DNA from: Streptococcus parasanguinis | GTDB taxonomy: Bacteria; Bacillota; Bacilli; Lactobacillales; Streptococcaceae | DNA length: 64,000 bases | NCBI RefSeq assembly: GCF_023109675.1 | Contig: NZ_JALDUR010000002.1 | Span: 124,001-188,000 of the forward strand | Direction of reading: 5' to 3' | In this document: one piece after another, positions 30,634 to 40,237 of the stretch | Layout of the letters: every line of letters begins with the position of its first letter | Position numbering within the stretch: the stretch's first letter is position 1 | The notes under the pieces: model-generated | What the model saw: only the letters and a program-made list of their open reading frames with translations | Databases searched by the model: none | What the model was told of the DNA's origin: nothing | Made by a program: the position numbers and the translations under genes

Positions 30634-31943
30634 GTAACGAATCCAACTTTCTATCTCACCACGAGCGAAAGCGATTAGAGTACTTATACTCAAATTTTCA
30701 TTATTTGAATGAACGAGAACAACTAGAATACAATTACCTGCTCAAGAAGAGCCAAGGAGCTTATGAGGAAGCAGAAGCCCTTCAACCTGAGGTAGACGCT
30801 ACAGAAGAAGTGCAAGGTGAGATTGCTGAACCAATTGGGGATCTCCCTGTTTACCAATCACGTAGCAAAAAGTCTAAGAAGAAAGCAGTTGCTGCGACGA
30901 GCGATATACCTAAGAAACCACGGAAAAAGATCCGCGTCAAACGGATCCTCAAGTGGCTTGCTCTCTTTTTCTTGCTCATTATCGGTGGCATGGTCTTCAT
31001 GTTTGTGAAAGGCCTCAACAGCAAGCCGACAGGTCCAGATGCCAAACCAGCTGTCGTCGAGAAATTTAACGGCAAGAAGTCGCGAGATGGGGTCAATATC
31101 CTGATCTTGGGGACAGATGGTCGGATCGGTGAGAAATCAGATGAGACTCGGACAGACTCCATCATGGTGGTCAATGTCAATAACAAAGAAGGCAAGATCA
31201 AGATGGTCAGCTTCATGCGGGATACACTGGTCCATATTGATGGGGTGAGCCAGCAAAATATTCCTGAATATGATGGCTACTATGATCAAAAACTGAACAC
31301 TGCCTTCACCATAGGGGAGCAAAATAACAACCAAGGGGCTGAATTGGTGCGTCAGATGCTCAAAGATAACTTTGACATTGACATCCAATATTACGCCATG
31401 GTCGATTTCAAGACCTTTGCGACGGCGATCGATACCCTCTTCCCGAATGGGGTCGAGATGAATGCACAGTTTTCAACGGTTGATGGCGAGAAGGTCAGTG
31501 AAGTAGAAGTACCAGATGATTTGAACATGAAAGACGGTGTCGTTCCGCAGCAAACCATCAAGGTTGGAAAGCAACGGATGGATGGCCGGACCCTTCTCAA
31601 TTACTCGCGTTTCCGTAAGGATGATGAAGGGGACTTTGGTCGGACCCGTCGCCAACAAGAGGTCATGTCCGCCATCATGCACCAGATCAAAGATCCAACA
31701 AAACTCTTTACGGGATCAGAAGCCCTCGGGAAAGTCTTTGCTATGACGTCTACCAATGTACCTTTCTCCTTCCTATTGACTAATGGACTTGGCTTAGTCG
31801 GTAGTGCTGGAAAAGGAATTGAACGAGTGACCATCCCAGAAAATGGGGATTGGGTCGATGCCTACGATATGTATGGGGGCCAAGGCTTGCTCGTCGATTT
31901 CGATGCTTATAAAAAGAAATTGTACCAAATGGGACTGAGATGA
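30630..31943 (+). CDS. LytR-CpsA-Psr family cell-wall glycopolymer ligase
   Basis: A 437-residue membrane-anchored enzyme. Residues 1-105 are charged and cytoplasmic, 106-127 form a single transmembrane helix, and the LCP domain follows with GTDGR (Asp163), RTDSIMVVNV (Arg174, Asp176) and FMRDT (Arg197). LCP enzymes attach teichoic acids or capsule to peptidoglycan. It is the last gene of the aroA operon (4-base overlap with pheA), an unexpected functional mix. It could be called psr or lytR; symbol left open. A terminator follows. Confidence 0.9.
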   Translation: MSNESNFLSHHERKRLEYLYSNFHYLNEREQLEYNYLLKKSQGAYEEAEALQPEVDATEEVQGEIAEPIGDLPVYQSRSKKSKKKAVAATSDIPKKPRKKIRVKRILKWLALFFLLIIGGMVFMFVKGLNSKPTGPDAKPAVVEKFNGKKSRDGVNILILGTDGRIGEKSDETRTDSIMVVNVNNKEGKIKMVSFMRDTLVHIDGVSQQNIPEYDGYYDQKLNTAFTIGEQNNNQGAELVRQMLKDNFDIDIQYYAMVDFKTFATAIDTLFPNGVEMNAQFSTVDGEKVSEVEVPDDLNMKDGVVPQQTIKVGKQRMDGRTLLNYSRFRKDDEGDFGRTRRQQEVMSAIMHQIKDPTKLFTGSEALGKVFAMTSTNVPFSFLLTNGLGLVGSAGKGIERVTIPENGDWVDAYDMYGGQGLLVDFDAYKKKLYQMGLR

Positions 31944-31949
31944 TATAAT

Positions 31950-31983
31950 AAGGGGATAGGAGTTTTGAACTCCACCCCTTTTA
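31950..31983 (+). terminator. Terminator after the LCP gene
   Basis: AAGGGG-AT-AGGAGTT pairs with AACTCC-A-CCCCTT around TTG, followed by T. Confidence 0.85.
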
Positions 31984-31999
31984 ATTTGTAGAAAGATAG

Positions 32000-33361
<1,362 letters not shown>

Positions 33362-33803
33362 AACGACGAAGATTAGCATTTACTTCCGCCCATGCGATAG
33401 CTGTCCGTGATTGACAAGTGCTAGCACGCAGACAGAACGGAGATAGCGAACCGCTGAGTGTGTCGCTCTGCTCGTAAAAGCTTAGAAACCTTTGAACGAA
33501 AGGGATAATGAAAGCCTTGATTGCAAGGCTTTTTGCTTTATGGTGGGTAAGTATCAGAGTGAGAAAATTTTTGGAATGAGTAGAAGTGATAGCTAGAAAT
33601 TATCAGTTTCTATTTCCATTTACCCTGTGGGTACGTGTTTGTTTCCATTGACAAGGAGTTTGTGGGAATAGAAATGTACCCACCTTGTTTGAATCAAGTG
33701 AAGTGTAGTTGAAGGAAATCTGTTGAAAGCAATACTTCATTTTACCGAATAAGTAATAATTTAGGCAACTTCAAATCGATTAAAAAAAACTATTTTAAAG
33801 GTT
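33362..33803. other. Gene-free junction between rlmD and the mobile remnant
   Basis: About 440 bases without a credible ORF. It holds a terminator (33511-33534) and an inverted repeat GTGGGTACGT (about 33626) with ATGTACCCAC (about 33673), spaced by ~40 bases. Base composition changes from core-like to AT-rich across this stretch. It probably includes the left boundary of the inserted DNA; no direct repeat marking an att site was found by eye. Confidence 0.5.
33511..33534 (+). terminator. Terminator downstream of rlmD
   Basis: AAAGCCTTG-ATTG-CAAGGCTTTTT. A closely similar unit (AAAAGCC, TTGATTATA, GGGCTTTTTTT, with the same AATGAATAATGA-like lead-in) recurs at 40113-40141. Confidence 0.85.
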
Positions 33804-33835
33804 AAGAGTAGACAAAAATTGTCCACTCTTTTTTG
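33804..33835 (+). terminator. Terminator-like hairpin before the recombinase remnant
   Basis: AAGAGTAGACAA, AAA loop, TTGTCCACTCTT, then TTTT. Confidence 0.75.
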
Positions 33836-33875
33836 CAAACTCAATTTATCAATAAATGAAATGAGGGAATGTAAA

Positions 33876-34046
33876 ATGAAATATTTTGAGGTTGAGTTAG
33901 AAAATCCTGATGAATTTTTAAAACTACAAACAGAAGATTTTGTGAAAGCTAATCGCTTGCTACTAAGGAAGATAATCCAGAGCGTTACAGTCTATGAAGA
34001 AAACTTCGTCATATCCTTTAAATCTGGCATCGAATTGGAAGTATGA
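33876..34046 (+). pseudogene. C-terminal remnant of a serine-type site-specific recombinase
   Basis: A 56-residue ORF from ATG 33876 (GAGGGAA upstream). Its sequence (DFVKANRLLLRKIIQSVTVYEENFVISFKSG ending IELEV) resembles the extreme C-terminus of large serine recombinases from Gram-positive elements. The catalytic and zinc-ribbon domains are missing, and the frame upstream (33819-33875) shows no further similarity. A recombinase gene upstream of mef is known from Tn1207.1, so this is best read as a decayed version. Assignment rests on my recall of that tail; confidence is moderate. Confidence 0.55.
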
Positions 34047-34068
34047 GTCTCATTCCATAACTTTTATA

Positions 34069-34097
34069 TTGAACATATCATCTTGTTGTGTTATACT
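34069..34097 (+). promoter_or_regulatory. Promoter of the mef/msr(D) operon
   Basis: TTGAAC (34069-34074), 17-base spacer, extended -10 TGTTATACT (TATACT 34092-34097). Confidence 0.8.
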
Positions 34098-34137
34098 ATA
34101 AATTGATATAAACAAAGATGTAGGAGGAACCGAAACT

Positions 34138-34164
34138 ATGACAGCCTCAATGCGTTTAAGATAA
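34138..34164 (+). CDS. mefL: mef leader peptide (MTASMRLR)
   Basis: An 8-codon ORF encoding MTASMRLR with GGAGGAA upstream (34122-34128). This peptide is the described macrolide-sensing leader of mef(E)/mel: a ribosome stalled by a 14- or 15-membered macrolide prevents the downstream attenuator from forming and lets transcription enter mef. The sequence agrees exactly with the reported leader. Confidence 0.9.
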   Translation: MTASMRLR

Positions 34165-34173
34165 GCTGGCAAT

Positions 34174-34212
34174 AAAAAAAGCAGAATCTATACCCGATGA
34201 TAGGCTTTTTTG
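34174..34212 (+). terminator. Attenuator in the mef leader
   Basis: AAAAAAGC (about 34175-34182) pairs with GCTTTTTT (about 34204-34211), with inner TCTAT/ATGATA pairing. It lies 10 bases after the leader ORF, as expected for transcription attenuation. Confidence 0.75.
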
Positions 34213-34325
34213 TTGTGCTTATTTATACGATATTGAGCATTCATTAGTTACGGTGAGGATATTGGTTATTTAACTATACCTTTATTTAACTATGTCTTTA
34301 ATATGAATGTTTCCAAATTGTATGT

Positions 34326-34369
34326 ATGCAGACCAAAAGCCACATTGTGGGGTTTGGCCTGCATTTTTT
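34326..34369 (+). terminator. Second strong hairpin in the mef leader
   Basis: ATGCAG-CCAAA-CAC pairs with GTG-TTTGG-CTGCAT, followed by TTTTT. It lies 63 bases before mef and would be a second termination point or mRNA 5'-end stabiliser. Confidence 0.75.
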
Positions 34370-34431
34370 ATTGCCTAGAATGCTATTCAAAATAGAAATT
34401 CAAGCAAAATAATATGCAGGAGATAATATAA

Positions 34432-35649
34432 ATGGAAAAATACAACAATTGGAAACGAAAATTTTATGCAATATGGGCAGGGCAAGCAGTATCATTAATC
34501 ACTAGTGCCATCCTGCAAATGGCGATTATTTTTTACCTTACAGAAAAAACAGGATCTGCGATGGTCTTGTCTATGGCTTCATTAGTAGGTTTTTTACCCT
34601 ATGCGATTTTGGGACCTGCCATTGGTGTGCTAGTGGATCGTCATGATAGGAAGAAGATAATGATTGGTGCCGATTTAATTATCGCAGCAGCTGGTGCAGT
34701 GCTTGCTATTGTTGCATTCTGTATGGAGCTACCTGTCTGGATGATTATGATAGTATTGTTTATCCGTAGCATTGGAACAGCTTTTCATACCCCAGCACTC
34801 AATGCGGTTACACCACTTTTAGTACCAGAAGAACAGCTAACGAAATGCGCAGGCTATAGTCAGTCTTTGCAGTCTATAAGCTATATTGTTAGTCCGGCAG
34901 TTGCAGCACTCTTATACTCCGTTTGGGATTTAAATGCTATTATTGCCATCGACGTATTGGGTGCTGTGATTGCATCTATTACGGTAGCAATTGTACGTAT
35001 ACCTAAGCTGGGTAATCAAGTGCAAAGTTTAGAACCAAATTTCATAAGGGAGATGAAAGAAGGAGTTGTGGTTCTGAGACAAAACAAAGGATTGTTTGCC
35101 TTATTACTCTTAGGAACACTATATACTTTTGTTTATATGCCAATCAATGCACTATTTCCTTTAATAAGCATGGAACACTTTAATGGAACGCCTGTGCATA
35201 TTTCTATTACGGAAATTTCCTTTGCATTTGGGATGCTAGCAGGAGGCTTATTATTAGGAAGATTAGGGGGCTTCGAAAAGCATGTATTACTAATAACAAG
35301 TTCATTTTTTATAATGGGGACCAGTTTAGCCGTTTCGGGAATACTTCCTCCAAATGGATTTGTAATATTCGTAGTTTGCTGTGCAATAATGGGGCTTTCG
35401 GTGCCATTTTATAGCGGTGTGCAAACAGCTCTTTTTCAGGAGAAAATTAAGCCTGAATATTTAGGACGTGTATTTTCTTTGATCGGAAGTATCATGTCAC
35501 TTGCTATGCCAATTGGGTTAATTCTTTCTGGATTCTTTGCTGATAAAATCGGTGTAAATCATTGGTTTTTACTATCAGGTATTTTAATTATTGGCATTGC
35601 TATAGTTTGCCAAATGATAACTGAGGTTAGAAAATTAGATTTAAAATAA
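34432..35649 (+). CDS. mef(A): Macrolide efflux MFS transporter, Mef(A)/Mef(E) class
   Basis: A 405-residue, 12-helix major facilitator antiporter pumping 14- and 15-membered macrolides. It begins MEKYNNWKRKFYAIWAGQAV, has the MFS loop VDRHDRKKIM after helix 2, and ends ITEVRKLDLK, diagnostic of the Mef(A)/(E) class. I cannot safely decide between the A and E subclasses by eye. GGAGA precedes ATG 34432. It is cotranscribed with msr(D), and is controlled by the leader peptide and attenuators upstream. The gene appears intact. Confidence 0.93.
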   Translation: MEKYNNWKRKFYAIWAGQAVSLITSAILQMAIIFYLTEKTGSAMVLSMASLVGFLPYAILGPAIGVLVDRHDRKKIMIGADLIIAAAGAVLAIVAFCMELPVWMIMIVLFIRSIGTAFHTPALNAVTPLLVPEEQLTKCAGYSQSLQSISYIVSPAVAALLYSVWDLNAIIAIDVLGAVIASITVAIVRIPKLGNQVQSLEPNFIREMKEGVVVLRQNKGLFALLLLGTLYTFVYMPINALFPLISMEHFNGTPVHISITEISFAFGMLAGGLLLGRLGGFEKHVLLITSSFFIMGTSLAVSGILPPNGFVIFVVCCAIMGLSVPFYSGVQTALFQEKIKPEYLGRVFSLIGSIMSLAMPIGLILSGFFADKIGVNHWFLLSGILIIGIAIVCQMITEVRKLDLK

Positions 35650-35669
35650 ACAATATTGGAGGAATATTT

Positions 35670-35690
35670 ATGTATCTTATTTTCATGTAA
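35670..35690 (+). CDS. msrDL: msr(D) leader peptide (MYLIFM)
   Basis: A 6-codon ORF encoding MYLIFM with TTGGAGGAA upstream (35657-35663). It matches the described msr(D) leader peptide, on which macrolide-bound ribosomes stall at termination to induce msr(D). Confidence 0.88.
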   Translation: MYLIFM

Positions 35691-35703
35691 CTCTTCCTGC
35701 TAA

Positions 35704-35749
35704 AATCGCAGGGTTTTCCCTGCATACAAGCAAATGAAAGCATGCGATT
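35704..35749 (+). promoter_or_regulatory. Alternative hairpins before msr(D)
   Basis: GCAGGG-TTTT-CCCTGC (35708-35723) competes with AATCGCA (35704-35710) pairing TGCGATT (35743-35749). The two structures share bases 35708-35710, as expected for a leader-controlled switch. Confidence 0.65.
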
Positions 35750-35768
35750 ATAGACAGGAGGAAATGTT

Positions 35769-37232
35769 ATGGAATTAATATTAAAAGCAAAAGACATTCG
35801 TGTGGAATTCAAAGGACGCGATGTTTTAGATATAAATGAATTAGAAGTATATGATTATGACCGTATTGGTTTAGTAGGAGCAAATGGTGCTGGAAAAAGC
35901 ACTTTACTCAGGGTACTTTTAGGAGAATTAACTCCCCCAGGATGTAAAATGAATCGTCTGGGTGAACTTGCCTATATTCCCCAGTTGGACGAAGTAACTC
36001 TGCAGGAGGAAAAAGATTTTGCACTTGTAGGCAAGCTAGGTGTTGAGCAATTAAATATACAGACTATGAGCGGTGGTGAAGAAACAAGGCTTAAAATAGC
36101 ACAGGCCTTATCGGCACAGGTTCATGGTATTTTAGCGGATGAACCTACGAGCCATTTAGACCGTGAAGGAATTGATTTTCTAATAGGACAGCTAAAATAT
36201 TTTACAGGTGCACTGTTAGTTATTAGCCATGACCGCTATTTTCTTGATGAAATAGTAGATAAAATATGGGAACTGAAAGATGGCAAAATCACTGAGTATT
36301 GGGGAAACTATTCTGATTATCTTCGTCAGAAAGAGGAAGAACGTAAGAGCCAAGCTGCAGAATACGAACAATTTATTGCGGAACGTGCCCGATTGGAAAG
36401 GGCTGCGGAGGAAAAGCGAAAACAGGCTCGTAAAATAGAACAGAAGGCAAAAGGTTCTTCAAAGAAAAAAAGTACTGAAGACGGAGGGCGTTTAGCTCAT
36501 CAAAAATCAATAGGAAGTAAGGAAAAAAAGATGTATAATGCTGCTAAAACCCTAGAGCACAGGATTGCGGCCTTAGGAAAAGTAGAAGCTCCGGAAGGCA
36601 TTCGCAGAATTCGTTTCAGGCAAAGTAAAGCATTGGAGCTCCATAATCCATACCCTATAGTCGGTGCAGAAATTAATAAAGTATTTGGGGATAAGGCTCT
36701 GTTTGAAAATGCATCTTTTCAAATTCCGTTAGGAGCAAAAGTGGCGTTAACTGGTGGTAATGGAATCGGAAAAACAACTTTAATCCAAATGATCTTAAAC
36801 CATGAAGAAGGAATTTCTATTTCGCCTAAGGCAAAAATAGGTTACTTTGCACAGAATGGTTACAAGTACAACAGTAATCAGAATGTTATGGAGTTTATGC
36901 AGAAGGATTGTGACTACAATATATCAGAAATTCGTTCAGTGCTAGCATCTATGGGGTTCAAACAGAACGATATTGGAAAAAGTTTATCTGTTTTAAGCGG
37001 TGGAGAAATTATAAAATTGTTGCTTGCTAAAATGCTCATGGGTAGATATAACATCCTAATAATGGATGAACCCAGTAACTTCCTTGACATACCAAGTTTA
37101 GAGGCTTTGGAAATACTAATGAAGGAGTACACCGGAACTATCGTGTTTATCACCCACGATAAACGATTACTCGAAAATGTAGCAGATGTAGTTTATGAAA
37201 TTAGAGATAAGAAAATAAATCTGAAACATTAA
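35769..37232 (+). CDS. msr(D): ABC-F ribosomal protection protein Msr(D)
   Basis: A 487-residue cytosolic ABC-F protein with two ATPase domains. First domain: GANGAGKST (Walker A), [17 protein letters not shown]. The basic linker (about 190-260) is rich in Lys/Arg/Glu and reaches toward the exit tunnel. Second domain: [24 protein letters not shown]. No membrane segments. Msr(D) displaces macrolides from the ribosome. GGAGG precedes ATG 35769. It follows mef in one operon with its own leader peptide. Confidence 0.95.
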
Positions 37233-37320
37233 ATTTAAGGTAGTCGCTGGTCAGTATAGTCTGTTCTGGTTGGCGACTCCATTGTTAAAGAGTATAAAGA
37301 CTTTAGATTTTATGAATATT

Positions 37321-37357
37321 AAAAATAGGAACAGTCAATTGAACTGCTCCTATTTTT
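37321..37357. terminator. Bidirectional terminator between msr(D) and the SOS-like cluster
   Basis: AAAAATAGGA-A-CAGT pairs with ACTG-C-TCCTATTTTT around CAATTGA; the A/T tails serve both strands. The minus-strand DUF5960-like gene stops at 37350, inside it. Confidence 0.88.
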
Positions 37358-37649
37358 CTGCTAAATATATTGTAGTTTTCTTATATGTATAATGATAGAT
37401 TAGCGGATTCTCATCTACGGTACTTACTTCAAATATGAAGAAGTGATCGCGGTTATCTCTGGACTTTTCCTTATTGAGGACAAAGTAATTCTTACGTGAA
37501 GTCGCCATTGTTTTTAGGATATCATCAGTTAGGAAGGTCAATGGAATATTCATGTTAGAGTAGCGGTAGAAGTCACGTTCAAAATCTTGGTAGCTCTCGC
37601 TATAATAGTCCATTTGTAGGTGATTACGCTGAAACTCAAGCTGATTCAT
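37350..37649 (-). CDS. Small protein of the umuC-linked cluster (DUF5960-like)
   Basis: A ~99-residue hydrophilic protein beginning MNQLEFQRNHLQMDYYS. The start at 37649 has GAGGAGGTG just upstream on the minus strand; a longer frame to 37673 lacks one. It overlaps its upstream neighbour by 14 bases. Proteins of this type accompany umuC and a YolD-like protein in Tn5252-like and Mega/Tn1207.1 elements. No function is known; the DUF5960 label is from memory. Confidence 0.65.
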   Translation of the reverse strand: MNQLEFQRNHLQMDYYSESYQDFERDFYRYSNMNIPLTFLTDDILKTMATSRKNYFVLNKEKSRDNRDHFFIFEVSTVDENPLIYHYTYKKTTIYLAEK

Positions 37650-38004
37650 AGAGCACCTCCTCGACAAGTTCAATACTAATAATGTCTTTTAATTTCAAAT
37701 TGATGTGACCTGTTGTAGTTTTTATCAAAATGAAATCTTTGGTCAGACTTGGTATTGTTCCAGTGTAGGAAACACGCTTGTTTTTTTCAATCACTTGAAT
37801 GCGTGTGCGTAGCTGCCCGGCGTATACTTGACTGAGGAGTAATAATTTCTTCTCTAGTGATAAGTCAGACATGTACGTTACTTTGTTTGTATCATCAGAG
37901 AGTGCTGATGCATGTTCAGATAGGAAAAAGCCCATCCATTTTTGCATCTTTGTATCCTGGTACTCTCTTGCTGATTGAAATGGTAAATATGAACGGTCAA
38001 TCAT
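37636..38004 (-). CDS. YolD-like protein of the umuC cluster
   Basis: A 122-residue protein starting MIDRSYLPFQSAREYQDTKMQKWMGFFLSEHA in two segments; this Y-x-P-F-x-S-A-R-E-Y-x-D plus KWMGFFLSEH pattern is that of YolD-like proteins encoded beside Y-family polymerase UmuC. AAAGGA lies before its ATG. The C-terminal half is a small beta-rich domain (KLKDIISIELVEE). A role in SOS mutagenesis is proposed for the family but unproven. Confidence 0.7.
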   Translation of the reverse strand: MIDRSYLPFQSAREYQDTKMQKWMGFFLSEHASALSDDTNKVTYMSDLSLEKKLLLLSQVYAGQLRTRIQVIEKNKRVSYTGTIPSLTKDFILIKTTTGHINLKLKDIISIELVEEVLYESA

Positions 38005-38016
38005 ATCAAATCCTTT

Positions 38017-38352
38017 CTATGCAGAGGCAAGGGTATTTTTATCAAATTGAATCGTAAAACCTTGAATTCCCCCACCTGTGTAACATTCTTTAAAGCGATT
38101 GATTACCTCAGTATAGATTATCACAGATGAGCTTGTTGGCTTAATGCTAAATGTAAATTCCAATGGTAATCGGTTTTCAGATTTAGCATGTACTAGTCGT
38201 ATCGATATTTCAGTTGTTTTGAGTTTTCTCTGACGAAGTTTTGAAGTTGCTGTTTCAACGATTCCATGTAAAAATCTTTCAAGCATTTCAATATCATTAC
38301 ATCCTTTGCTACGGATTTCTGAAAATTGTACTGTATTTTTTTCTTGTTTCAT
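38017..38352 (-). CDS. Hypothetical protein of the umuC cluster
   Basis: A 111-residue protein overlapping the umuC stop by 4 bases. It starts MKQEKNTVQFSEIRSKGCND; the rest alternates amphipathic helix (MLERFLHGIVETATSKLRQ) and strands. It belongs to the gene set that follows umuC in streptococcal integrative elements. No motif or function recognised. Confidence 0.6.
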   Translation of the reverse strand: MKQEKNTVQFSEIRSKGCNDIEMLERFLHGIVETATSKLRQRKLKTTEISIRLVHAKSENRLPLEFTFSIKPTSSSVIIYTEVINRFKECYTGGGIQGFTIQFDKNTLASA

Positions 38353-38779
38353 TTTAATCCCTCCAATCCACCCGCGGAATGACCACCGATAAGTTTACTG
38401 CGTTCAATATTTCTGGAACCTTCAGTTAGGACGGTTCCTTTTTGTATGGCTAAAAAACCAAACTGTTCTCTGACAACATCAATAGCTGTCTGAAGTCTAT
38501 TATCTTTTTCAATTTGTTCTACATCATCAAAGAGTGATAGTAGAGTATAGCTTTCATCTACGAAGCCACTATAAGATACACCAATTTGTCTCACTGCACC
38601 AGAGGTGTATTTTTTCGGAATAATACAAGTACATGACTCACCATTGTTTTGGGGAGATTTGCGGGTTCAATTTTATTCTGAGCATTTATAGATTTTTTCA
38701 TCTCAGTCCTAGAATAGCCAATATGAATAGAAACGACAGTAGTCAATACTAGGGCTACTGTTCCGTTCCACAGTATCAT
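38349..38779 (-). pseudogene. umuC: UmuC (DNA polymerase V-like) C-terminal fragment, frameshifted
   Basis: Two minus-strand frames (38591-38779 and 38349-38594) together encode a UmuC little-finger region: IHIGYSRTEMKKSINAQNKIEPANL, then VSHVLVLFRK and, in the next frame, RQIGVSYSGFVDE. Adding one A in the A run at about 38609-38615 (T run on the plus strand) would restore FRKKYTSGAVRQIG, so a 1-base deletion broke the frame. The N-terminal palm/fingers are also missing beyond 38779. No functional polymerase can be made. Confidence 0.82.
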
Positions 38780-38954
38780 TTAAAAATCATTTTCACACCC
38801 TTTCGTCTATTAGTATAGAAGAAAGCTCTCAGCACAAGTTGAGGCAGTATCACTGCTCTTCCAATCTGAGACAGCGATAAATAGAAGGGGATGGTATTGG
38901 TGTCAATCAATGAGTAACAAAGTAACAGCATGATTTGAAACATTTGCCTGTAAT
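38780..38954. other. Right-hand junction of the Mega/Tn1207.1-like segment
   Basis: About 175 bases with no ORF. It lies between the truncated umuC and a plus-strand acetyltransferase, so the element's right boundary is probably here. No repeat matching the left junction was found by eye. Confidence 0.4.
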
Positions 38955-38972
38955 TTGCGGAGGAACATCAAT

Positions 38973-39401
38973 ATGGATGGAATAACAAAAGATTCTATAA
39001 AAACGGCTAAACTAATGAAACAATTATGGCCCCAATTAACCGATAAAGAAGCTATTGATGAAGTAAAAAGATATACGAATGGCAAAAATACTGCAATCTT
39101 TACTGAAGTTGAAGGTGACACAATTGTAGGTCTAGCACTATGTTCACTCAGATTTGATTATGTTGAAGGTTGTAAATATAGTCCTGTTGGATTCTTAGAA
39201 GGGATTATTGTCGACGAGGAATATCGTTTAAAGGATATTGCTAAAAATCTCTGTACAAAATGTGAGGAATGGGCGAAAAATAAAGGATGTAAGGAATTTG
39301 CAAGTGACTGTACTTTAACGAATACGGATTCTATAAGATTTCATCTCAATATTGGATTTCAGGAGGCAAATAGAATTATTCATTTTAAGAAGAAATTATA
39401 A
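38973..39401 (+). CDS. GNAT acetyltransferase similar to aminoglycoside 6'-N-acetyltransferases
   Basis: A 142-residue GNAT protein from ATG 38973 (GGAGG at 38958-38962, 10 bases upstream; a TTG frame start at 38955 is less likely). It shows the AAC(6')-I pattern: QLWPQLT near the start, SLRFDYVEGC, SPVGFLEGIIVDEEYR, then ASDCTLTNTDSIRFH and NIGFQEANRIIHFKKKL. The acetyl-CoA loop reads RLKDIAKNL instead of the usual RxxGxG/A, so binding may be altered. Aminoglycoside resistance is possible but unproven. Confidence 0.72.
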   Translation: MDGITKDSIKTAKLMKQLWPQLTDKEAIDEVKRYTNGKNTAIFTEVEGDTIVGLALCSLRFDYVEGCKYSPVGFLEGIIVDEEYRLKDIAKNLCTKCEEWAKNKGCKEFASDCTLTNTDSIRFHLNIGFQEANRIIHFKKKL

Positions 39402-39448
39402 TTTCAGTACGTGGTCAAAATTTATGTATCTTTAGGAAGTGTGAAAGA

Positions 39449-40057
39449 TTGGACGAACAAATTTTTTTGATGGGTGGAAATCCGCCGATAAAGAACCATA
39501 CGATTGTTCATAAAATTGTGTCATCAAGGAAGATTGGAAGACTTGTTATTTTTACAGTTTATCGAGAAAATTGGGAACCGTATATGAATAAGTACACGGA
39601 AGTTTTCCAAAGTCAACTTCCTAATCTAAACACTGATTACTTACTTTTGGACTCTGAGCAGGTTGATTTTGATAGCTATTTAGATGCTGATCTAATTATC
39701 ATCGATGGTGGAAATACAGAAAAGTATCTAGCTACTTATGTCAATCAAGAGTTCAAAAATTATATCAAGCATATGCTGAATAAAGGGGCAAAAGTTATGG
39801 GATTTTCTGCAGGAGCCCTATTATTAGGAGAAAAGGTCTATATCTCACCTAATGATAATTCAGATCATCAGATAAAGATAAAAAATGGATTAGGACTCTT
39901 TAGTCAGTTTTTAATTAGTGTCCATTATGATTCCTGGAATGATAAAGCTAATAAGGATAGAGCTGAAGAACTCGTTAATGTTCCCATAATTCCACTAAAT
40001 GATCATTCCTGTCTTGTATTAGATAAACTTGGAAACATTATTGAGAAAATTGACTAG
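39449..40057 (+). CDS. Peptidase E-like (S51 family) protein
   Basis: A 202-residue class I glutamine-amidotransferase-fold protein. The nucleophile elbow GFSAGALLLG (catalytic Ser) and the preceding DGGNTEKYLATY are the S51 (dipeptidase E/cyanophycinase-like) signatures; VHYDSW and PLNDHSCL lie near the end. TTG 39449 is the likely start, with AGGAAG 9 bases upstream. It stands between an acetyltransferase and a CPBP protease in the accessory region. The substrate is unknown. Confidence 0.78.
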   Translation: MDEQIFLMGGNPPIKNHTIVHKIVSSRKIGRLVIFTVYRENWEPYMNKYTEVFQSQLPNLNTDYLLLDSEQVDFDSYLDADLIIIDGGNTEKYLATYVNQEFKNYIKHMLNKGAKVMGFSAGALLLGEKVYISPNDNSDHQIKIKNGLGLFSQFLISVHYDSWNDKANKDRAEELVNVPIIPLNDHSCLVLDKLGNIIEKID

Positions 40058-40112
40058 TTTTAATCATGCGAATCTGAATCTACGAAACTAAAGTATTGAC
40101 GAAATGAATAAT

Positions 40113-40141
40113 GAAAAGCCTTGATTATAGGGCTTTTTTTT
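40113..40141 (+). terminator. Terminator after the S51 gene
   Basis: AAAAGCC, TTGATTATA loop, GGGCTTTTTTT. Confidence 0.8.
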
Positions 40142-40237
40142 GCATTTTTGTGATAGAATATAGGTAGTTATAATCGAGAGCAACTAAGAAGCAGTAACAA
40201 ATATTACATATAAAATAATAAAAATAAGGGCAATAAA

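Noticed and set aside
33626..33682. Inverted repeat GTGGGTACGT/ATGTACCCAC as an attachment site
   Set aside because: One imperfect pair with a wide gap, and no matching copy at the right side of the element was found by eye.
34221..34240. Short identity (ATTTATACGATATTG) between the mef leader and the CPBP gene end near 40930
   Set aside because: Only about 15 AT-rich bases; too short to claim a repeat or att site.
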